A DNA stretch of 64,000 nucleotides from Isoetes taiwanensis. Taxonomy: Eukaryota > Streptophyta > Lycopodiopsida > Isoetales > Isoetaceae. The first letter of the stretch is position 1. Every line of letters begins with the position of its first letter. The position numbers and the translations under genes were made by a program. The stretch spans positions 20,382,089 to 20,446,088 of the forward strand of contig JAJEKV010000005.1 of the NCBI GenBank assembly GCA_021234155.1, given 5' to 3'. The notes under the pieces were generated by a model. That model saw only the letters and a list, made by a program, of their open reading frames with translations. It made no database searches and was not told the origin of the DNA. Below, piece by piece: positions 33,736-46,750 of the stretch.

Positions 33736-35314
33736 GGTGACGCCCTCGACATATAATTTAATTTCTGACGATACATATTTGGGATCTCTTCCCATGGCTA
33801 ATCAACTCACATGAGCAGGCCTCCGCCTATTTCTGGCCATCTATAATATGAGGTCCCAAAGAAGGTCACGGGCGTCATTCGCCCACTTTTCAATGGGGTT
33901 CACGCCATGGAAGGTGAATACAAGGGTTGGGGCACACAAGATAAATCACATATAAATAACCACCACGGCGGGTGGCACATCCATCCAAATACCAACGGCA
34001 AAGAATATGCATCTAAACCTAAGAAAAATTCCCAAACCCATGGTTCTACCCCGTTCAGACTCCAGGAGGTCCGATCGACCGACGGCTAGGTCTCAAGAGA
34101 CATCAGCACCAATCTTGACATGGGCTATCGGCATAGAACATTGGCTAGGGTTGTCCACTCCATCCGCCCTCCCCAGGCACACCCCTTGTGATGTGGGTCC
34201 ATTCACGCCATGGCGCCGCTATAGCCTTCCCAGGACGCAGGGCTCAGGCATCACCCGCTGAGCCTACCTGTGGTTCATGAAGTCCCCGGGTCCATGAGGC
34301 GTGCCTGGCAGCGCCCCTTCCGTAATCACAAGGCCCATGGGCGAAGTAGAGAATACGTGTGCCGCATGACACCCCCATCCGCACTCTAATTTACCGGCCT
34401 CTAAATCTACTCAAAGCAGAAGTCCCCATACCGGTCACACCTTCCCACCTGAGAGTGTTAATCCATACTCGCCTTCTACTGACTGGGCCATCCTTAGCTC
34501 ACTATAGGAGTCCTAAGAGCCTTTTATGTTCGTGGCAGACCCCAACCACTTCACCACTGTGGTCTTTGTCGGTGCTAAGCCGCACCATAGCATCTATGAC
34601 CCGGGTGGGCTCTTGTGCACAGTGCCGCAGAATTAACGGGATAATACAGTGGCTCTATCTAGGAGCATACTACAACAAATAGCCTCCCAGGTCTCTACCC
34701 CCTTAATCCCCCTATATCCAGAAAGTAACACTAGGCTAACAACCACCAATCCATCCATTACAAGCAACTTAATTGAAATATATAGAGAATCTACCTTACA
34801 ATCAAGGGTTAGTTCCAACAGTAAACACGTAGGAGAATAGACCAACAACCCAAACGTGTGCCCAACAGGGCTTATCCCAGAATTCACAACACACACTAGC
34901 CACCCACCCAGATTGCCACCAATCTGTCATTGGGGATCTCCATCCGGCTTGGTCCCGGTGTTTAGCTTGTGTGAGATTCGTGGTGGCGCCAGCCTGTCAC
35001 AAGGGGTGTAGTGGCCCACCGTCAAGGTGAGTTGTGGTATGGGGTGGCATCCACCCTATTGACCCCAATTAGCATTATCATGCTAACCAATCGCAGGGTG
35101 GCCAATGCCTCTTCCCAAACCATAATACTTAATTATGGTTTTTTAGTAGTTCCTTAATTATAGGTTATTATTGTCAATAATTAAATTAACATAGCTAATT
35201 TAATCCCTTTTATGAACCCCTAGGTTCCCACAAACCCCATGTATGAGATGTATTCAGGACGAATGTCAACATATTTATACTTATACCGTATAAATACTTC
35301 TTTGGAACGCCACA
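33736..35314 (-). repeat. LTR2 (5' LTR of copy 1)
   Basis: Same LTR as 22437-24002, ending CGCCACA before CCAAC. Of the three it has the most small indels. It shares with LTR3 the bases that separate both from LTR1. Confidence 0.9.
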
Positions 35315-35565
35315 CCAACTTTGTCTTCAAAGAATATATTCTCCACCTCCAACTTATCAATTCCACCATATGTCATTCATAACTCGTCATATAAACCTTT
35401 CTCCTCTCCTTCACTATTCAAGCATACCAAGAATCCCACACAAAGCGTCGTCATCCAAAACTAACTTATATAATTTCCAGCCTTTTCAAACACGCTATCA
35501 TACACATCGTTCGCTGACAAATACCACCACTAAATTTACTGCTTGTCATGCCATCAATAGATTTA
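35315..35565. repeat. Duplicated piece of right flank inside the complex
   Basis: About 250 bp following LTR2 matches 46751-47003 after LTR3 (CCAACTTTGTCTTCA, ATATATTCTCCACCTCC, TTCACTATTCAAGCATACCA, CCATCAATAGATTTAT). It is not retrotransposon sequence but part of the coiled-coil exon and the region next to it, so it marks the tandem duplication. It includes a third CCAAC copy at 35315-35319. Confidence 0.85.
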
Positions 35566-35599
35566 TAGCAAATACGTACCCCAACATGGGCCAGTCGCG

Positions 35600-38500
35600 T
35601 CTTTGCTCATGGCACCTTTGTAGTAATATATGGTTTATATAGATAAAATAATTGGAAGTTTGGTTGAAGGGTCCACCTATATAAGAAAATAAAGAAAGAA
35701 TTTATCTACAAAGGAACCTATCATGCCTATAGTTGGAGTTCATTGTGGGCATTAAGGAATGTTCCGGTTCTATTATAGCCAAGATGGTAGCGAGCTATGA
35801 ACTTCATACTTTTCTAAGCCGGTTAAGGTGTCCACATTGTGATACCTGCATCCCTAAGGAACAAGAGGTGATCCCACATCATGTTAGCCGTTGTTATTTC
35901 ACGGTATCTACCCCTCTGCATATTCTGCAGAATCAAGTCCTCAAGCTTCTGTAGGGTTGATAACGTATCGTTGATGAATCAAACGACCTTGAGATTGTTG
36001 CATAAAATCTGGATAGTGCTTCTCAAAGAATTCTGCTTCCATCACCCATTATCCTCCACCCGGCAAGTGCTTCCCTTGACCCGAGGTGTATTACAACTTT
36101 GAGTCCTCAAAGTGCATTTATAAGCGGAGTCAAGGAGCTTCGGGCACTATCTCGGCGCTCCTCGTGTCATTCGGAGGGTTGGGGTTTGGAAACCTCCACC
36201 GGGATGAAGTGTATTTGTTTGGAAGACTCAGTAGAAGACCTTGTGGATCTTCGGTGAGGCGGCGGATCAGCGATAATAGCATTCCAATACTTCGGTGATT
36301 TTGAATGAGTGCGCCCATCCCACGATGCTTCTTCGCCGTTACCAATTTAACAGCTTGTTTTACCTTGATTTTAAGCCAAGCCGATTCGCCACTTGGAGGT
36401 CGTGAGGTTACGTGTTTATCGCTACACTTTACGGCTGACTGGCGATGCGATAACAAGTAACCGAACCTCTTCAGCTAAGACTGCATTTCCCAAAGGAGGC
36501 TGTTGGGAGACCTCCGCTTTAGAAAGCGAGGGGTTATGCCGGTGTGCGGAGTAAAAGTGATAATATGGTTTATCATGAAAGGGAGACGTGCGGAAGACTC
36601 ACGTTTCCATCTTTGTTATAGACCAAACTCGGCAGGTATTAAATATAATTGACCCATTGGGGATTGCTTACACTCCCACACATAACCGTGGCATATCCTC
36701 ATAATCACGATTGATACGTTAAATGCAATATCCGTCGGGGATGATAAAATTTGTCACTCATAACGAAGCTTAATTGCAGCCTTAGTGGTGAAAATCTTTC
36801 AAAATACACCGTTGGGATGTTCATCGGATACAATGACGTGGCATTGGTGCAATCGAAGATCTCCTTTGCAAAAAGCGGAAGCGATATCAAGAAATGATTG
36901 TCCGTGGTATTCGACATATGCGAAAATAGAGCCATTTCGACAATTTGCTCGACCACTACCGTGCGCATCATCACGAAAATGCATTGACCCACAATAGAAA
37001 TCCATAAGTTCATCACTTCCCACTTAGCGCCCGGAATTTTTGTCAGAGGTTGCAATTCTCCTGGAGTCATAAATTATTCTACCTTGGTCTGCTGACGCGG
37101 CCGCTGCTTAATGTACCTGGCAATGTCTTCATTGAAGATAAAAATGGCAGGCGGATCTTAAGGTCCCCATAAAACCCTTCTCATTTATGAGAACATTTAA
37201 TGCGTGTGGAGGATTAACTTCTGCACTTTCCGGTCGAAGTACACAACTTATCCTTTGTGTGATACAACAAATTGCCCTCTTTTCACTGCTTATATGAAGC
37301 GGAAGCTTAGTTCTTTTGCTCTGTCTCCTTACTCCAAACTAGCGTTCCGCAGAACTCGGGATGGTGGCCGTCTGTTCTCGTTTTATCAAACTCGCCTTGA
37401 GTCAAATTACATTACAATGAATCGGGTTACCAAGGGATGATGATAATGCATCCATAACCACATTGTTGCTCGAACGCCATGATCTCAAAATCATATTCTT
37501 AAAGAAATTCCATCCATCTCCTCGACGGAGTTGAGATTGGTTGGAGTGGTGGTCAAATATCGAGGAGACTTTGATGATACGTGTCGGAACCTTCTACCAA
37601 GGTAGTGTCTCCATATTAATGGCCTTGAACAGCGGCTAGCAATTCGGTCATGGGTAGGATAACTCATTGTCTCATTCATTTTCTTTGAATCCTGCAGCAA
37701 TAACCCTCCCCTCTGCATTTCAGACCCCACGGTGGGCGATTTCTTGGCATCTGTGGCTACTAGTTTATCCTTATGGGGATGGATAGCTGAGAGCGGTCTA
37801 ACGAGGTTAAAGGCATCTTCTGTGGAAACTTCCTGAACAATAGTCTTCCGGGTCTCCATCGATCCTTCCTTCTCATGCTTGGTAAGATTTTGTAAGAGGG
37901 GCTGCAATCCTTGCAAAATCCTTTTTACAAATTTGGGTGTAATCACCTTCAACCCCAAGAAACCGGGACTTGGGAGACATTTTTTCGAATAGGCCATTCC
38001 ATACTGCCTATCTTTGCGAGGGATCGCCCGGCCTTTGAAATAATATGACCCAAGTAATCGACCTTGAGTGGCAAACTTGCACTTAGAGAACTTGGCAAAA
38101 ATGATGACGTCTTTAGTTTTTGTAGAGCCAATTTAAGATGTTTCTCATGCTCTTCTAGGAGTCTCTTCTGATGAGATGAATGTCACAAAGAAAATAACAA
38201 CAAAGTCATCCAAGTTTGTCGAAAACATCATTCATCAATCGTAAAAGCTAAGGGGCATTAGTTAATCCAAAGGCATAACGTAAACTCATAATGCTCATAT
38301 CTAGATGCGAAAAGCGATTTATGGATGTCTTCCTCTTTAATTCTTATCTGATGGTATCCCCGGCGAAAGATCAATCTTTGAAATAATACTTGGCCCTTAA
38401 CCGATCCATCGGATCATCTCGCCTCTCGCAAAGCATAGCGATTTTTGGATAGTATGCTTGTTGAGTTGCCGATAATCAATACACATTCTCAAGAGGCAGC

Positions 38501-39200
38501 CCTTTTTTCTTCACAAAAGAATAGGGCTTCAAAGGGCTTAAAACACTAGGTCGAATAAAACCTGGGTTTAGCTTGGCTCTTGAAGTTGTTCTTAAGCTCC
38601 CGACTCGAAGACTCATGCCTATTTCCTGGCCTTGCTGGTAGGCTTAGTACCGCTCTAAAGCTATCTCACACATTCTACCCCTCTAAAAGGAGGAAGCTTC
38701 GGATTTCTTTGTCGGGAAGAGATCACGCAAATTGCCTGATAAGGTTGGCGATCCTCCTGTAAGGGGTGTCAATTACTTGCTTCCGCTTAGATCCGACTCA
38801 ATGGAAGCAAATTCGATAAAAGGCGCAGGAGCTTTTTGCTTGCTTATAGCTCTATTCTAACTATCGGATGGACATAGGCGCATGATAGGGTTGAATGGTT
38901 CTGCTTTTTATAGTTACGCTTTTGCCATTTGCCGCTGAAGGAAGCGGTTTTCTCTCTCTTCCGCGCTGATCCTATTTGGCTTTTTGCATGCCAAGAATTC
39001 CATCCCAACAATGAGGTCATATTTGCCAATATCCATTAGCTTCTGGCTACCATAGCAATCGGTGCGCTGCAATCGTGATCTTTAGATTGATGACGACCAT
39101 GGGTATCTAACCCACATCTGGCTAAAGTGATGGGCCTCGGTTGTGACCTTAGGGTTTCCGGTTGTAGGACACGGCCATTCTAGAGAAGCAAAATTATGTG
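35600..39200 (-). pseudogene. Pol region, copy 2 (chromodomain to protease)
   Basis: From low to high coordinate: chromodomain remnant (about 35920-36100), integrase C-terminal domain (36456-36130, WLKIKVKQA), integrase core (about 36600-37070, FAKEIF), RNase H (about 37250-37600), RT with KVDYLGHIIS and FLGLKV-type blocks (37491-38131), RT catalytic region (about 38170-38230, reading FVVIFFVTF), and protease (39029-38844 MLLGWNSWHAK, and PFVILMDTG at about 39235-39205). Each block matches copy 1 but in a different pattern of frame changes, so the breaks are not shared. Confidence 0.8.
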
Positions 39201-40130
39201 TACCCCCGTATCCATAAGAATTACAAAAGGCTTCTGCCTACTTGGCCTATGGTGGAAATGACCGGCGGTGACTTTCGGCATTGCCGGTTTCCATAGCCGC
39301 AGATATTGAGACGACCGCGGAATGCGCCCTGAGCCGCCCTCGCCGGCGGTAATGTTGACTCCAATATCGCCCCGCAAAGGTCGGGCCATGGCGGTACCGG
39401 GCCCCGGGTAAATATATGGGCAATTTCGCATGAAGTGTCAGTGCCTCATACACACATGGCAATACGCTTATCCGGCCCTTGTTGTTCCACCGGCCTCTTT
39501 AGGGAGAATGGAGCGTAAAAGGGTTTTGAACTTTCTGCGACATTGTTACGCTTATCTGGCTGCTAAAGCGACTCTTCTCTGGCGGCCAGTAAGAGTTAGC
39601 GAGAGGGGCGGACTTGGAAGGTGTGGTGACCGTGGGCTGCCGGTAAGGAAGCGGGGCCGGATCTGATTCCTTGGTATGTCCTCCTCGAGCTCAATGCTGC
39701 TTCGGCTTACTGGCAATTTCGTCGATGGCTCCAATCCATCCGCTTGATCGATGGTGCCAAACCTCAATATAGCCTCCCTCTCACCGCCTCTCATTCATAC
39801 TGTACATACAAAACCTCAAAGCATAAACTCATCCGCGGTAAGTCTGCATTTTACATACTTCTCGCTTCCAACCTCAGAAACTGACTGTTACATTTATGTG
39901 CACGGGCACATAATGCGATTTGGAAGGCCTCTGCAAACTCCTCTCGGGTTGTGACCTACTCCGCCTGTGATGTTTGGCTCTCGCATAGCTCCTTTCCACC
40001 AACACGGCGCCCTGCATAGTTTGTGGTAAGTAACCTTCCCTCGTATCCTTCGTCATGCCATAGGACCTCGGCCAACTCCTTCATTTCGCCCGCCAAATGT
40101 GATTCTGCGATTCAAGCCGCCCCTAGATTT
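39200..40130 (-). pseudogene. Gag region, copy 2
   Basis: Pieces match copy 1: a CVYEALTLHAK zinc-knuckle-like remnant (39462-39247) with CPYIYPGPG in the neighbouring frame, a Pro/Arg-rich linker, and a capsid part (about 39850-40060) corresponding to the WWKGYANQ and YVPVFI blocks. No frame spans it. Confidence 0.7.
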
Positions 40131-40559
40131 CCCATCAAACCGGGCCACTTCCTATTCTTCCATATACTAGTTATGGTCAGACAATCGCTCTTTGCGAGCA
40201 ATTCTTTTTATTCTAAGGCTGCATGGCCACCGGATGATCGCGGATGATTGAGATGACACCGATGGCGGAACTTTGAGGAGGTAGCCTTGCCCCTCGAGGA
40301 GCTCCGCCATGCGTTTAGAGTGGGACCTCTTTCGCGCCAAAAAGGGACTGGTTAAGTGGTGGGGGCGAACAGCCGTATGTGTGTGGACTCAGGGCGTGCA
40401 ACGGAGGTAACTTCCGGTGCATCCCTTGGCCCACCATGGTGGTGGGTTAGCATGCAAGGCGTGGGCACGCAGAATTCGCCCTACTTGTTTTTTCATGATC
40501 AAATTCTTGTTGGGTGTTAATTGACTTGCATTTGAGGGTGGTCCATAGCCGGCCAGTCG

Positions 40560-43500
40560 TGCCGCCTATATTAAACATAAGATGATATAAGAACATTTAC
40601 AGCGACAATAAGTGTCATACAAGGTCATTTTTAAGTTAATTAGCGAGAACAAAGTGAACCGCTAAAAACCACGGAGAAAAATTTTAATTACAAGTGAAGT
40701 AACGGGGTTACATGCAAGAGCTTGATAATCGCCGATAATTATGACTTATAGTTATATAATACATACATGGACTGATAGAGTCATTTTCCCTAGTCATAGT
40801 GAAGCATAGGAACACACAAAACTGGTAATTGCGGCTTAAGGGTTTCGCGTGAGGATACATGGCTGGCATAGCGCGACACTCCACGCCGGCGTACCGGCGA
40901 GCTTATGTAACGCGCTCCAAGCCCGATAATAACGGGTTGATAATCCCAAATGGGGCTAATAATCGAAAGGTTGAAGAGCCCGCGGTCGTAGAAGATTTGC
41001 CGGAGATGATCATTAGCATCCTCAAAAGCCTCATGTGGGGTCATATTCCAATAATCCCAAATGCGGAAAAGAGTCCATTTTGGATCATCATCGTAAGCGC
41101 GTTCGAAGAAGAGTAACTATTTCCATCCCCTTGTCGGGGATCATAAGGTTGTTCCGGCACCTAAAGCCCGCTATCTCATAATCAACTTCCCGCTTCGGGA
41201 TACTTTCGTTGTATCGTTCCCCATAGTCTGTTGGAGGTCCCCTTCATCTCTCCTTATAAGGGATGTTATCCTATCTTCATACTCATGGCGTTTTCTTAAA
41301 AAGGCGGAATGAGTATATAATACTAACATTTCGGAGGCTTAATAACTTGTCATGGAAGAGGCTTATTCAAAAATTGTATTGGCATTATGTATTGGACTGA
41401 TACAATAAGGAGGAATCACATCACGAGTAATAACCATTTTTAAAACAACAATTGATTTCAAAGGCAAAATACATAAGACAATAATTTAGGAGCTGAATCC
41501 CTCGCCTTAAGCCCATTGGCCGGCCGGTGGACGATAACGATCAAAGTGGTAGGGCTAGCAGAAAGGGCGGCTCGAAAGCGCCTCCGGGTGATAAACAAGT
41601 AGCCAAAGGCGCCGCCACAAGGAGGCGATGTTAAGCCCACGACCACGCCTCCCAATCTTGCTATAGCCAAATCTCTACCCGGAGTAATAGTGGTGACATG
41701 ATAATCAATCTTCTTATGGCCATTTGTAGTAGCTATGGCTCCTGGAATACCACCAAAGAAGCTTGGAAGATGGCCCTAAATTCTTGAAAAGAACAACACC
41801 TCTCCTTGGCGAAAAGTGAGAGAAAGAATCGGGCCACATGGTTGCCCATGGCCCCAACTTGAGGGTGGGTGGAGGTCTCGGCTTCCTTCTCCAAGTCGAT
41901 GGGGAGCTTCTCTTCTTCTTCTTCTTCTCTCTCTCATCCCTAAGGGTGACCTTGGTGTCCCAAAGGTCTTCCTTTCGTCTTGACCCCCCTCGCCCATAGT
42001 GATTTGCAGAGGCGGATCTTGAAGGAGGGACCCAGGTCGGGCCGCCAAATTGCTCTTCCCGAGGCTTTGGGGGTTTCAGCTAGCAAGAAATCTTGGGTTT
42101 ACGGAAGAAGAGTCTCAACCCGCTCTTGTTCCTCGGGCCGATATGCCAATAGGCTCTCTAGCTTGTAGGTTAGCCCTTTGGTGTAGTGAAGTCGATGAAG
42201 TCATCTTGGCAATATTCCGCAAGATCATAGAGAACCTCTACTTTCTCAAGGGGCGACCCGGTAAGAACATGGTACGCCCACATAATATCATCCAAGGATC
42301 AAGTACTCTTGATCATTCGAGAATCTTGTAGGGGAGAGGTTTAACCCTTCAAGTTTTAGGGTTTTCTTCTTGGGGCGGCGAGCTTCCGTAGCAAGTTCCT
42401 TCCATCTCACAAAATCCCGCTCATCGGCGATCGTCATCTTAAGGTCGGCGGTAGAGGTGTGGAAGAACGCCGCCAGTGGGGATCTCCTCATCCTCTATAT
42501 GTCTTGGTCCATAATGATGGCGATGCAAATCGGGCCTCAAAAACGGGTTTCCCAGATCTATTGTGGCAATAGGGAGGTCATTCCCTCGCCGTCTGATGCC
42601 CTTGATGACGTTACGGGCATGATCATCACCCCCTAACATCTGGTGTAAGGTGTGGAAATCGAGGTAAAAGCTGATCATCGTCATCATTACCAGCGATGCG
42701 AGGCACAATCTCCTCTCCTCAGAATAGGAAGCGAAGGAAGGGCGAGGAATAATAACTGGTGGGCACATGTTGGAGATAAGATCTACTGCTGCGCAGCGGG
42801 TAGGGTGAAAAGATCAAAGGGAACCCATGAGGTCCCAATGCTCTCAGATCCACATACCATTCTTTGCGGGTTGGGCGAGCCATGAAGAGTGAAGGCGCAA
42901 AGGAGGAGAAAGGAGGCGCTGGAACAAGAAGGAAAAATGAAACCCTAATGGCCAAAAAGGGGTTTTATACTTTTTGGCACGTTTCCCAAAAATCATTATT
43001 AAAATTATTATTTATTTAATAATACTTATATTTCCCAAAAAAATGTTTTTTTTTTTTCACAACCCCAAAAAAATGGGACTAGTACATGGATAAGTTACAA
43101 AAAATTTTACAAAAAAAAAAACGGTTGTGTCATCATCTAAATTCCCCTCGGATCCTTCGCGGCCACCGGTGAAGGTCCTTGGGCATAATAGTGACCACTT
43201 AGCGCATGTATGGCGCTTACAAGTTGGCGTCACTCAAAAGCTCAATCGTGCGCCTCAGAAATTCCTCTCAGGGCAAGGATCGCAAAAGCTTGAAACCGCA
43301 AGTCGGTCTTGAATTCTTGAGCGATCTCCCCGCAACAAGTTTGGAAAGGAAGCCGGCAAGGATCAATGGCTCGGTAGTCTTCTGATACTTCGCGTATCTC
43401 CCGGCAGAGCTACCGCGTGCAGTCGGAACCTGTGGGCTTCCCGTGGCTTAAGGGTTAGCCTTTGAGCGACGGAATGGATTTACCTCCCCGGTCGAAGGAT

Positions 43501-44716
43501 GCTTTGTCAGCTCTTTACGATCAACTCCCTTCCTACGGCCGATGTCTTCTTGGCGATCGCGGCATCTGTTGCGATGGGTCTTGTAGTACACCCCACCCCC
43601 AACCGGTCTAGATTTGGTCCTTTTTAGTCTCCGGTTGCCGGCCTGGCCGGGTTGCGTGGGTTGACCCTTGGTTCACATCAACGGGGTTTGTCCGGGATTC
43701 AACGGTCTCGAACCGCACCTAGGTCCTCTTTGCCTATCATCAAAATTTCGCTGGCCGCTCCTCTCACGCCGATGGCCTTAGCTGCTTCTCCTCGGTCGTG
43801 CTCACTTTGCTGGCCATGGGGAGTCTTCGCCTTCCTTTAGAGCCGCCTCGTTCTTCAGCCCGGCCTCTCTCTCCAAACGACTTGTGTACAGGGCAATCTC
43901 ATGATGATACCGGGTCCGGTGCCTCATATCTTCTTGGACGGATTCCGGATGGCACCGTTGAAACGGGCGAACATTTTCAAAAATGAAACTGTTGAGGCTT
44001 TCATTCCAAGAAAAGGTGGGAAGGTTAAAGTATCCCCAGTAAGTAAGTATCGACCCCTCCCAAATAGTAAAAACGATCCATCCTTAGGTCCTGTGGAGCT
44101 TTGGCTATTTGGTGCGGTCTTCTATTAGGGCCAGATGCATGATCCTTCGAGAGCTTCGTTCCACTAAGCTCCCGCAGGTCTTCATCTGGTCCCCGGCGAG
44201 GGATAAAACATAACCACGACCCATGCGGTCCTACCGCTCCCACGAGTGTAATCGACCGGCTTCATTCAAATTGAGGAGGAAGCCGTTGAAGTGGAAAATA
44301 GGGTAGGGGACTCCGGCCCCCCGACAAAGTGCTTGACAAAAGGTTAAGAATGATATCTATTATTGGGTCCTCGTCCCCTAGATGCTCAACCAAGGCAAAA
44401 ACAACCGATATACGCTCACCTTCTTCGGATCTACGGTCAGCTTGAAGCGCGGCATGTCGTACTTGGTAGGGGACAACAGGTGAAAAAGGAAAAAGGAGGC
44501 TCAAGCAAGGCGGACGGATCTGCGAAGGTAATCGAGGCCACCAGGGTGTAGGGCAAGTGCAAGGGAGGCGTCGGTCCGGGCTATGGCGGATTTGGAGCTT
44601 AAGTCCCATGGGTGGCTATGGCGTAAAAGGGTGTTCGTGAGAAAACACACGCAAAAAAGATATTTCAAAATTCAAATTTTAACTTTTAACTTTTTATTAA
44701 ATTTTTTAAAATATTT

Positions 44717-44750
<34 letters not shown>

Positions 44751-45155
44751 CAAGGCCAGATAAAAAACGCCGGACCGTATATAGCGACCGACGTTTTATC
44801 GCGGCGTTTATTTTCAAAAGAAACACCCTCCGATACCTCAAAGCAAATTGTTTTTTGTTTTTACTTTGTTGTCCGCTTTTGCCTCGGAGAGACGTGCCCC
44901 TAGGGTATTTGAGAGGTGCCCGATCCATTGGAGCCATTTTAAGCCTTCATCCGAAAGCTACCTACCTAAAAAGTTATGGCTCCTCGAAACTTGGGTCCTC
45001 CAGTGACCTAGACTTCCTTGGAATTTACTGATCACCTTAACCTAGCACTAATCAAACATAAAAAGACTTAAACAACCACTCTTGCTTAATTCTCTCCCTA
45101 ACTACCCAACTAGCGAGTTAGGGTTTGTCGATGCTATGATTTCGAAAGTAACCAA
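40560..45155 (-). pseudogene. Extra 5' region, copy 2
   Basis: Second copy of the 29000-33700 region. Here several coding-like pieces are clearer: MFLPGRPLRKVEVLYDLAEY then CQDDFIDFTTP (about 42290-42180), RDFVRWKELATEA and LKLEGLNLSPTRFSNDQEY (42491-42288), FHTLHQMLGGDDHARNVIKG (42768-42439), and ALVEHLGDEDPIIDIILNLL (44609-44262). The pieces look like parts of one or two real proteins, not noise. A T/A homopolymer tract (44700-44750) lies near the 5' end. The family is unknown to me. Confidence 0.5.
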
Positions 45156-45160
45156 ATCAC

Positions 45161-45174
45161 GGCTCTCGATACCA
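45161..45174 (-). other. Primer-binding site, copy 2
   Basis: On the minus strand TGGTATCGAGAGCC lies directly inside LTR3. It is close to the complement of the initiator tRNA-Met 3' end. Confidence 0.8.
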
Positions 45175-45175
45175 C

Positions 45176-46750
45176 CGCGGACGCCTCGACATATACGACC
45201 CTCCGGACGATATACATACGGGACTTCCCCATGGCGACCAACTCGCCATGAGCGGCCCCCCTCCGCCTATTTCGGCCATCTATAATATGAGGTCCCAAAG
45301 AAGGTCACTGTGAAAGGGGTCATTCGCCCACGCCTTCAATGGGGCTCCTACGTCCGCGAAGCGTGAATACAAGGGTTAGCACACAAAGATAAATCACATA
45401 TAAATAACCACCACGTAAGGGTGGCACATCCATCCAAATACCAACGGCAAAGAATATGCATCTAAACCTAAGAAAACACCCCAAACCCATGGTTCTACCC
45501 CGCCTCGCACTCCGGTGAGGATCGACCGACGGCTAGGTCTCAAGAGATCGCCAGACCGAATCTTGACATGGCGCTATCGGCATAGAACATTGGCTAGGGT
45601 TGTCCACTCCATCCGCCCCTCCTGCACACTTTGCGGATGGGTCAATTCACGCTATGGCGTCGCTATAGCCTTCCTGAGACGCAGGGCTCGAGGCATCACC
45701 CTCACCGAGCCTACTCTGTGGTTCATGAAGTCCCGTCCGATGAGGCGGTCGGAAGCGTCCCCTTCCGAAATCACAAAGGGCTCCATGGGCGAAGCTAGAG
45801 AATACGTGCCGCATCACCCCCTCGATCCGTGCAGAGCTTACTGCGCCCTAAATCTACTCAAAGTGCAAGGTGCCCCATACGGGTCACACCTTCCCACCTG
45901 TGGAGTGTCAGACCCATACCCGCCCCCTCTACGTGACCGGCTATCGCCTAGCTCACTATAGGAGTCCCAGGAGCCTTTTATGTTCGCGGGGACCCCGCCA
46001 ACCACTTCACTTTGTGTTCCTTGTCCGGTGCTAAGCCAGCACCATAGCATCTATGACCCGTGGGCTCTTGTGCACAGTAGCAATTAACGGATAATCTGAG
46101 GGCTCTATCTAGGAGCATACTACAATAAATAGCCTCGAGGTCTCTACCCCCTTAATCCCCCATATCCGAGAGTAACACTAGGCTAACAACCACCAATCCA
46201 TCCATTACAAGCGTAAACTGCAATCGAAATATATAGAGAATCTACCTTTACAATCAAGGGTTAGTTCCTACGAGTAAACACGGAGAGAATAGACCAACAA
46301 CCCAAACAGGTGCCCAGCAGGCTATCCTAGAATTCACAACTACACTAGCCACCCACCTGTATTTCGGCTCGACCCGTTGTCATTGGGGATCTCCATCTGG
46401 GGGTCCCGGTGTTTAGCTTGTGTGAGATTCGGGTGGCTTCACTCGGTCACAAGGGTGGCGCTCCACTGCTCAAGGTGAGTTGTGGCTGATATGGGGGTGG
46501 TGATCCACCCTATTGACCCCAATTAGCATTATCATGCTAACCAATCGAGGGTGGCCACGTGGCGCCTTCCCAAACCATAATTAGTAGTTCCTTAATTATA
46601 GGTTATTATTGTCAATAATTAAATTAACATAGCTAATTTAATCCCTTTTAAGTGAACCCCCTAGGTTCCCATACCCCATGTGGCGTATGTATCCTTGGTG
46701 ACGTGTCAACATATTTATACTTATACCGTATAAATACTTGGAACGTCACA
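45176..46750 (-). repeat. LTR3 (5' LTR of copy 2)
   Basis: About 1575 bp, ending CGTCACA before CCAAC. It is closest to LTR2 at diagnostic AT-context positions, although its overall indel count against LTR1 is lower than that of LTR2. Confidence 0.9.

Larger units (their letters stand above)
22437..35314 (-). mobile_element. Chromovirus-type Ty3/gypsy LTR retrotransposon, complete copy
   Basis: The element is read on the minus strand and is about 12.9 kb long. From its 5' end it has: LTR (35314-33736), a PBS complementary to initiator tRNA-Met (about 33733-33721), a long extra region (about 33700-29000), gag, protease, RT, RNase H, integrase, a C-terminal chromodomain, a polypurine tract (24015-24003) and the 3' LTR (24002-22437). 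The order integrase after RT and the chromodomain place it among plant chromoviruses. Nearly every coding part is broken by frame changes. Many of these sit at CG or CHG sites and may be sequence errors, so coding capacity cannot be judged here. It lies in a coiled-coil exon and is flanked by CCAAC. Confidence 0.92.
24246..35565. repeat. Tandem duplication, unit 1 (about 11.3 kb)
   Basis: The unit runs from AGCAACCCC, inside the retrotransposon, through the 5' LTR and about 250 bp of right flank to ATCAATAGATTTAT. The same series repeats at 35566-47003. The junction lies where flank sequence (AGATTTAT) meets internal sequence (AGCAA...AACATGGGCCAG). Both source sequences share ATCA at this point, which suggests joining at a 4-bp microhomology. 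Confidence 0.85.

Noticed and set aside
44690-44755. Poly-A/T tract as a polyadenylation or LINE tail
   Set aside because: It lies at the same place in both retrotransposon copies (33270-33330 and 44690-44755), so it is part of the element's leader.
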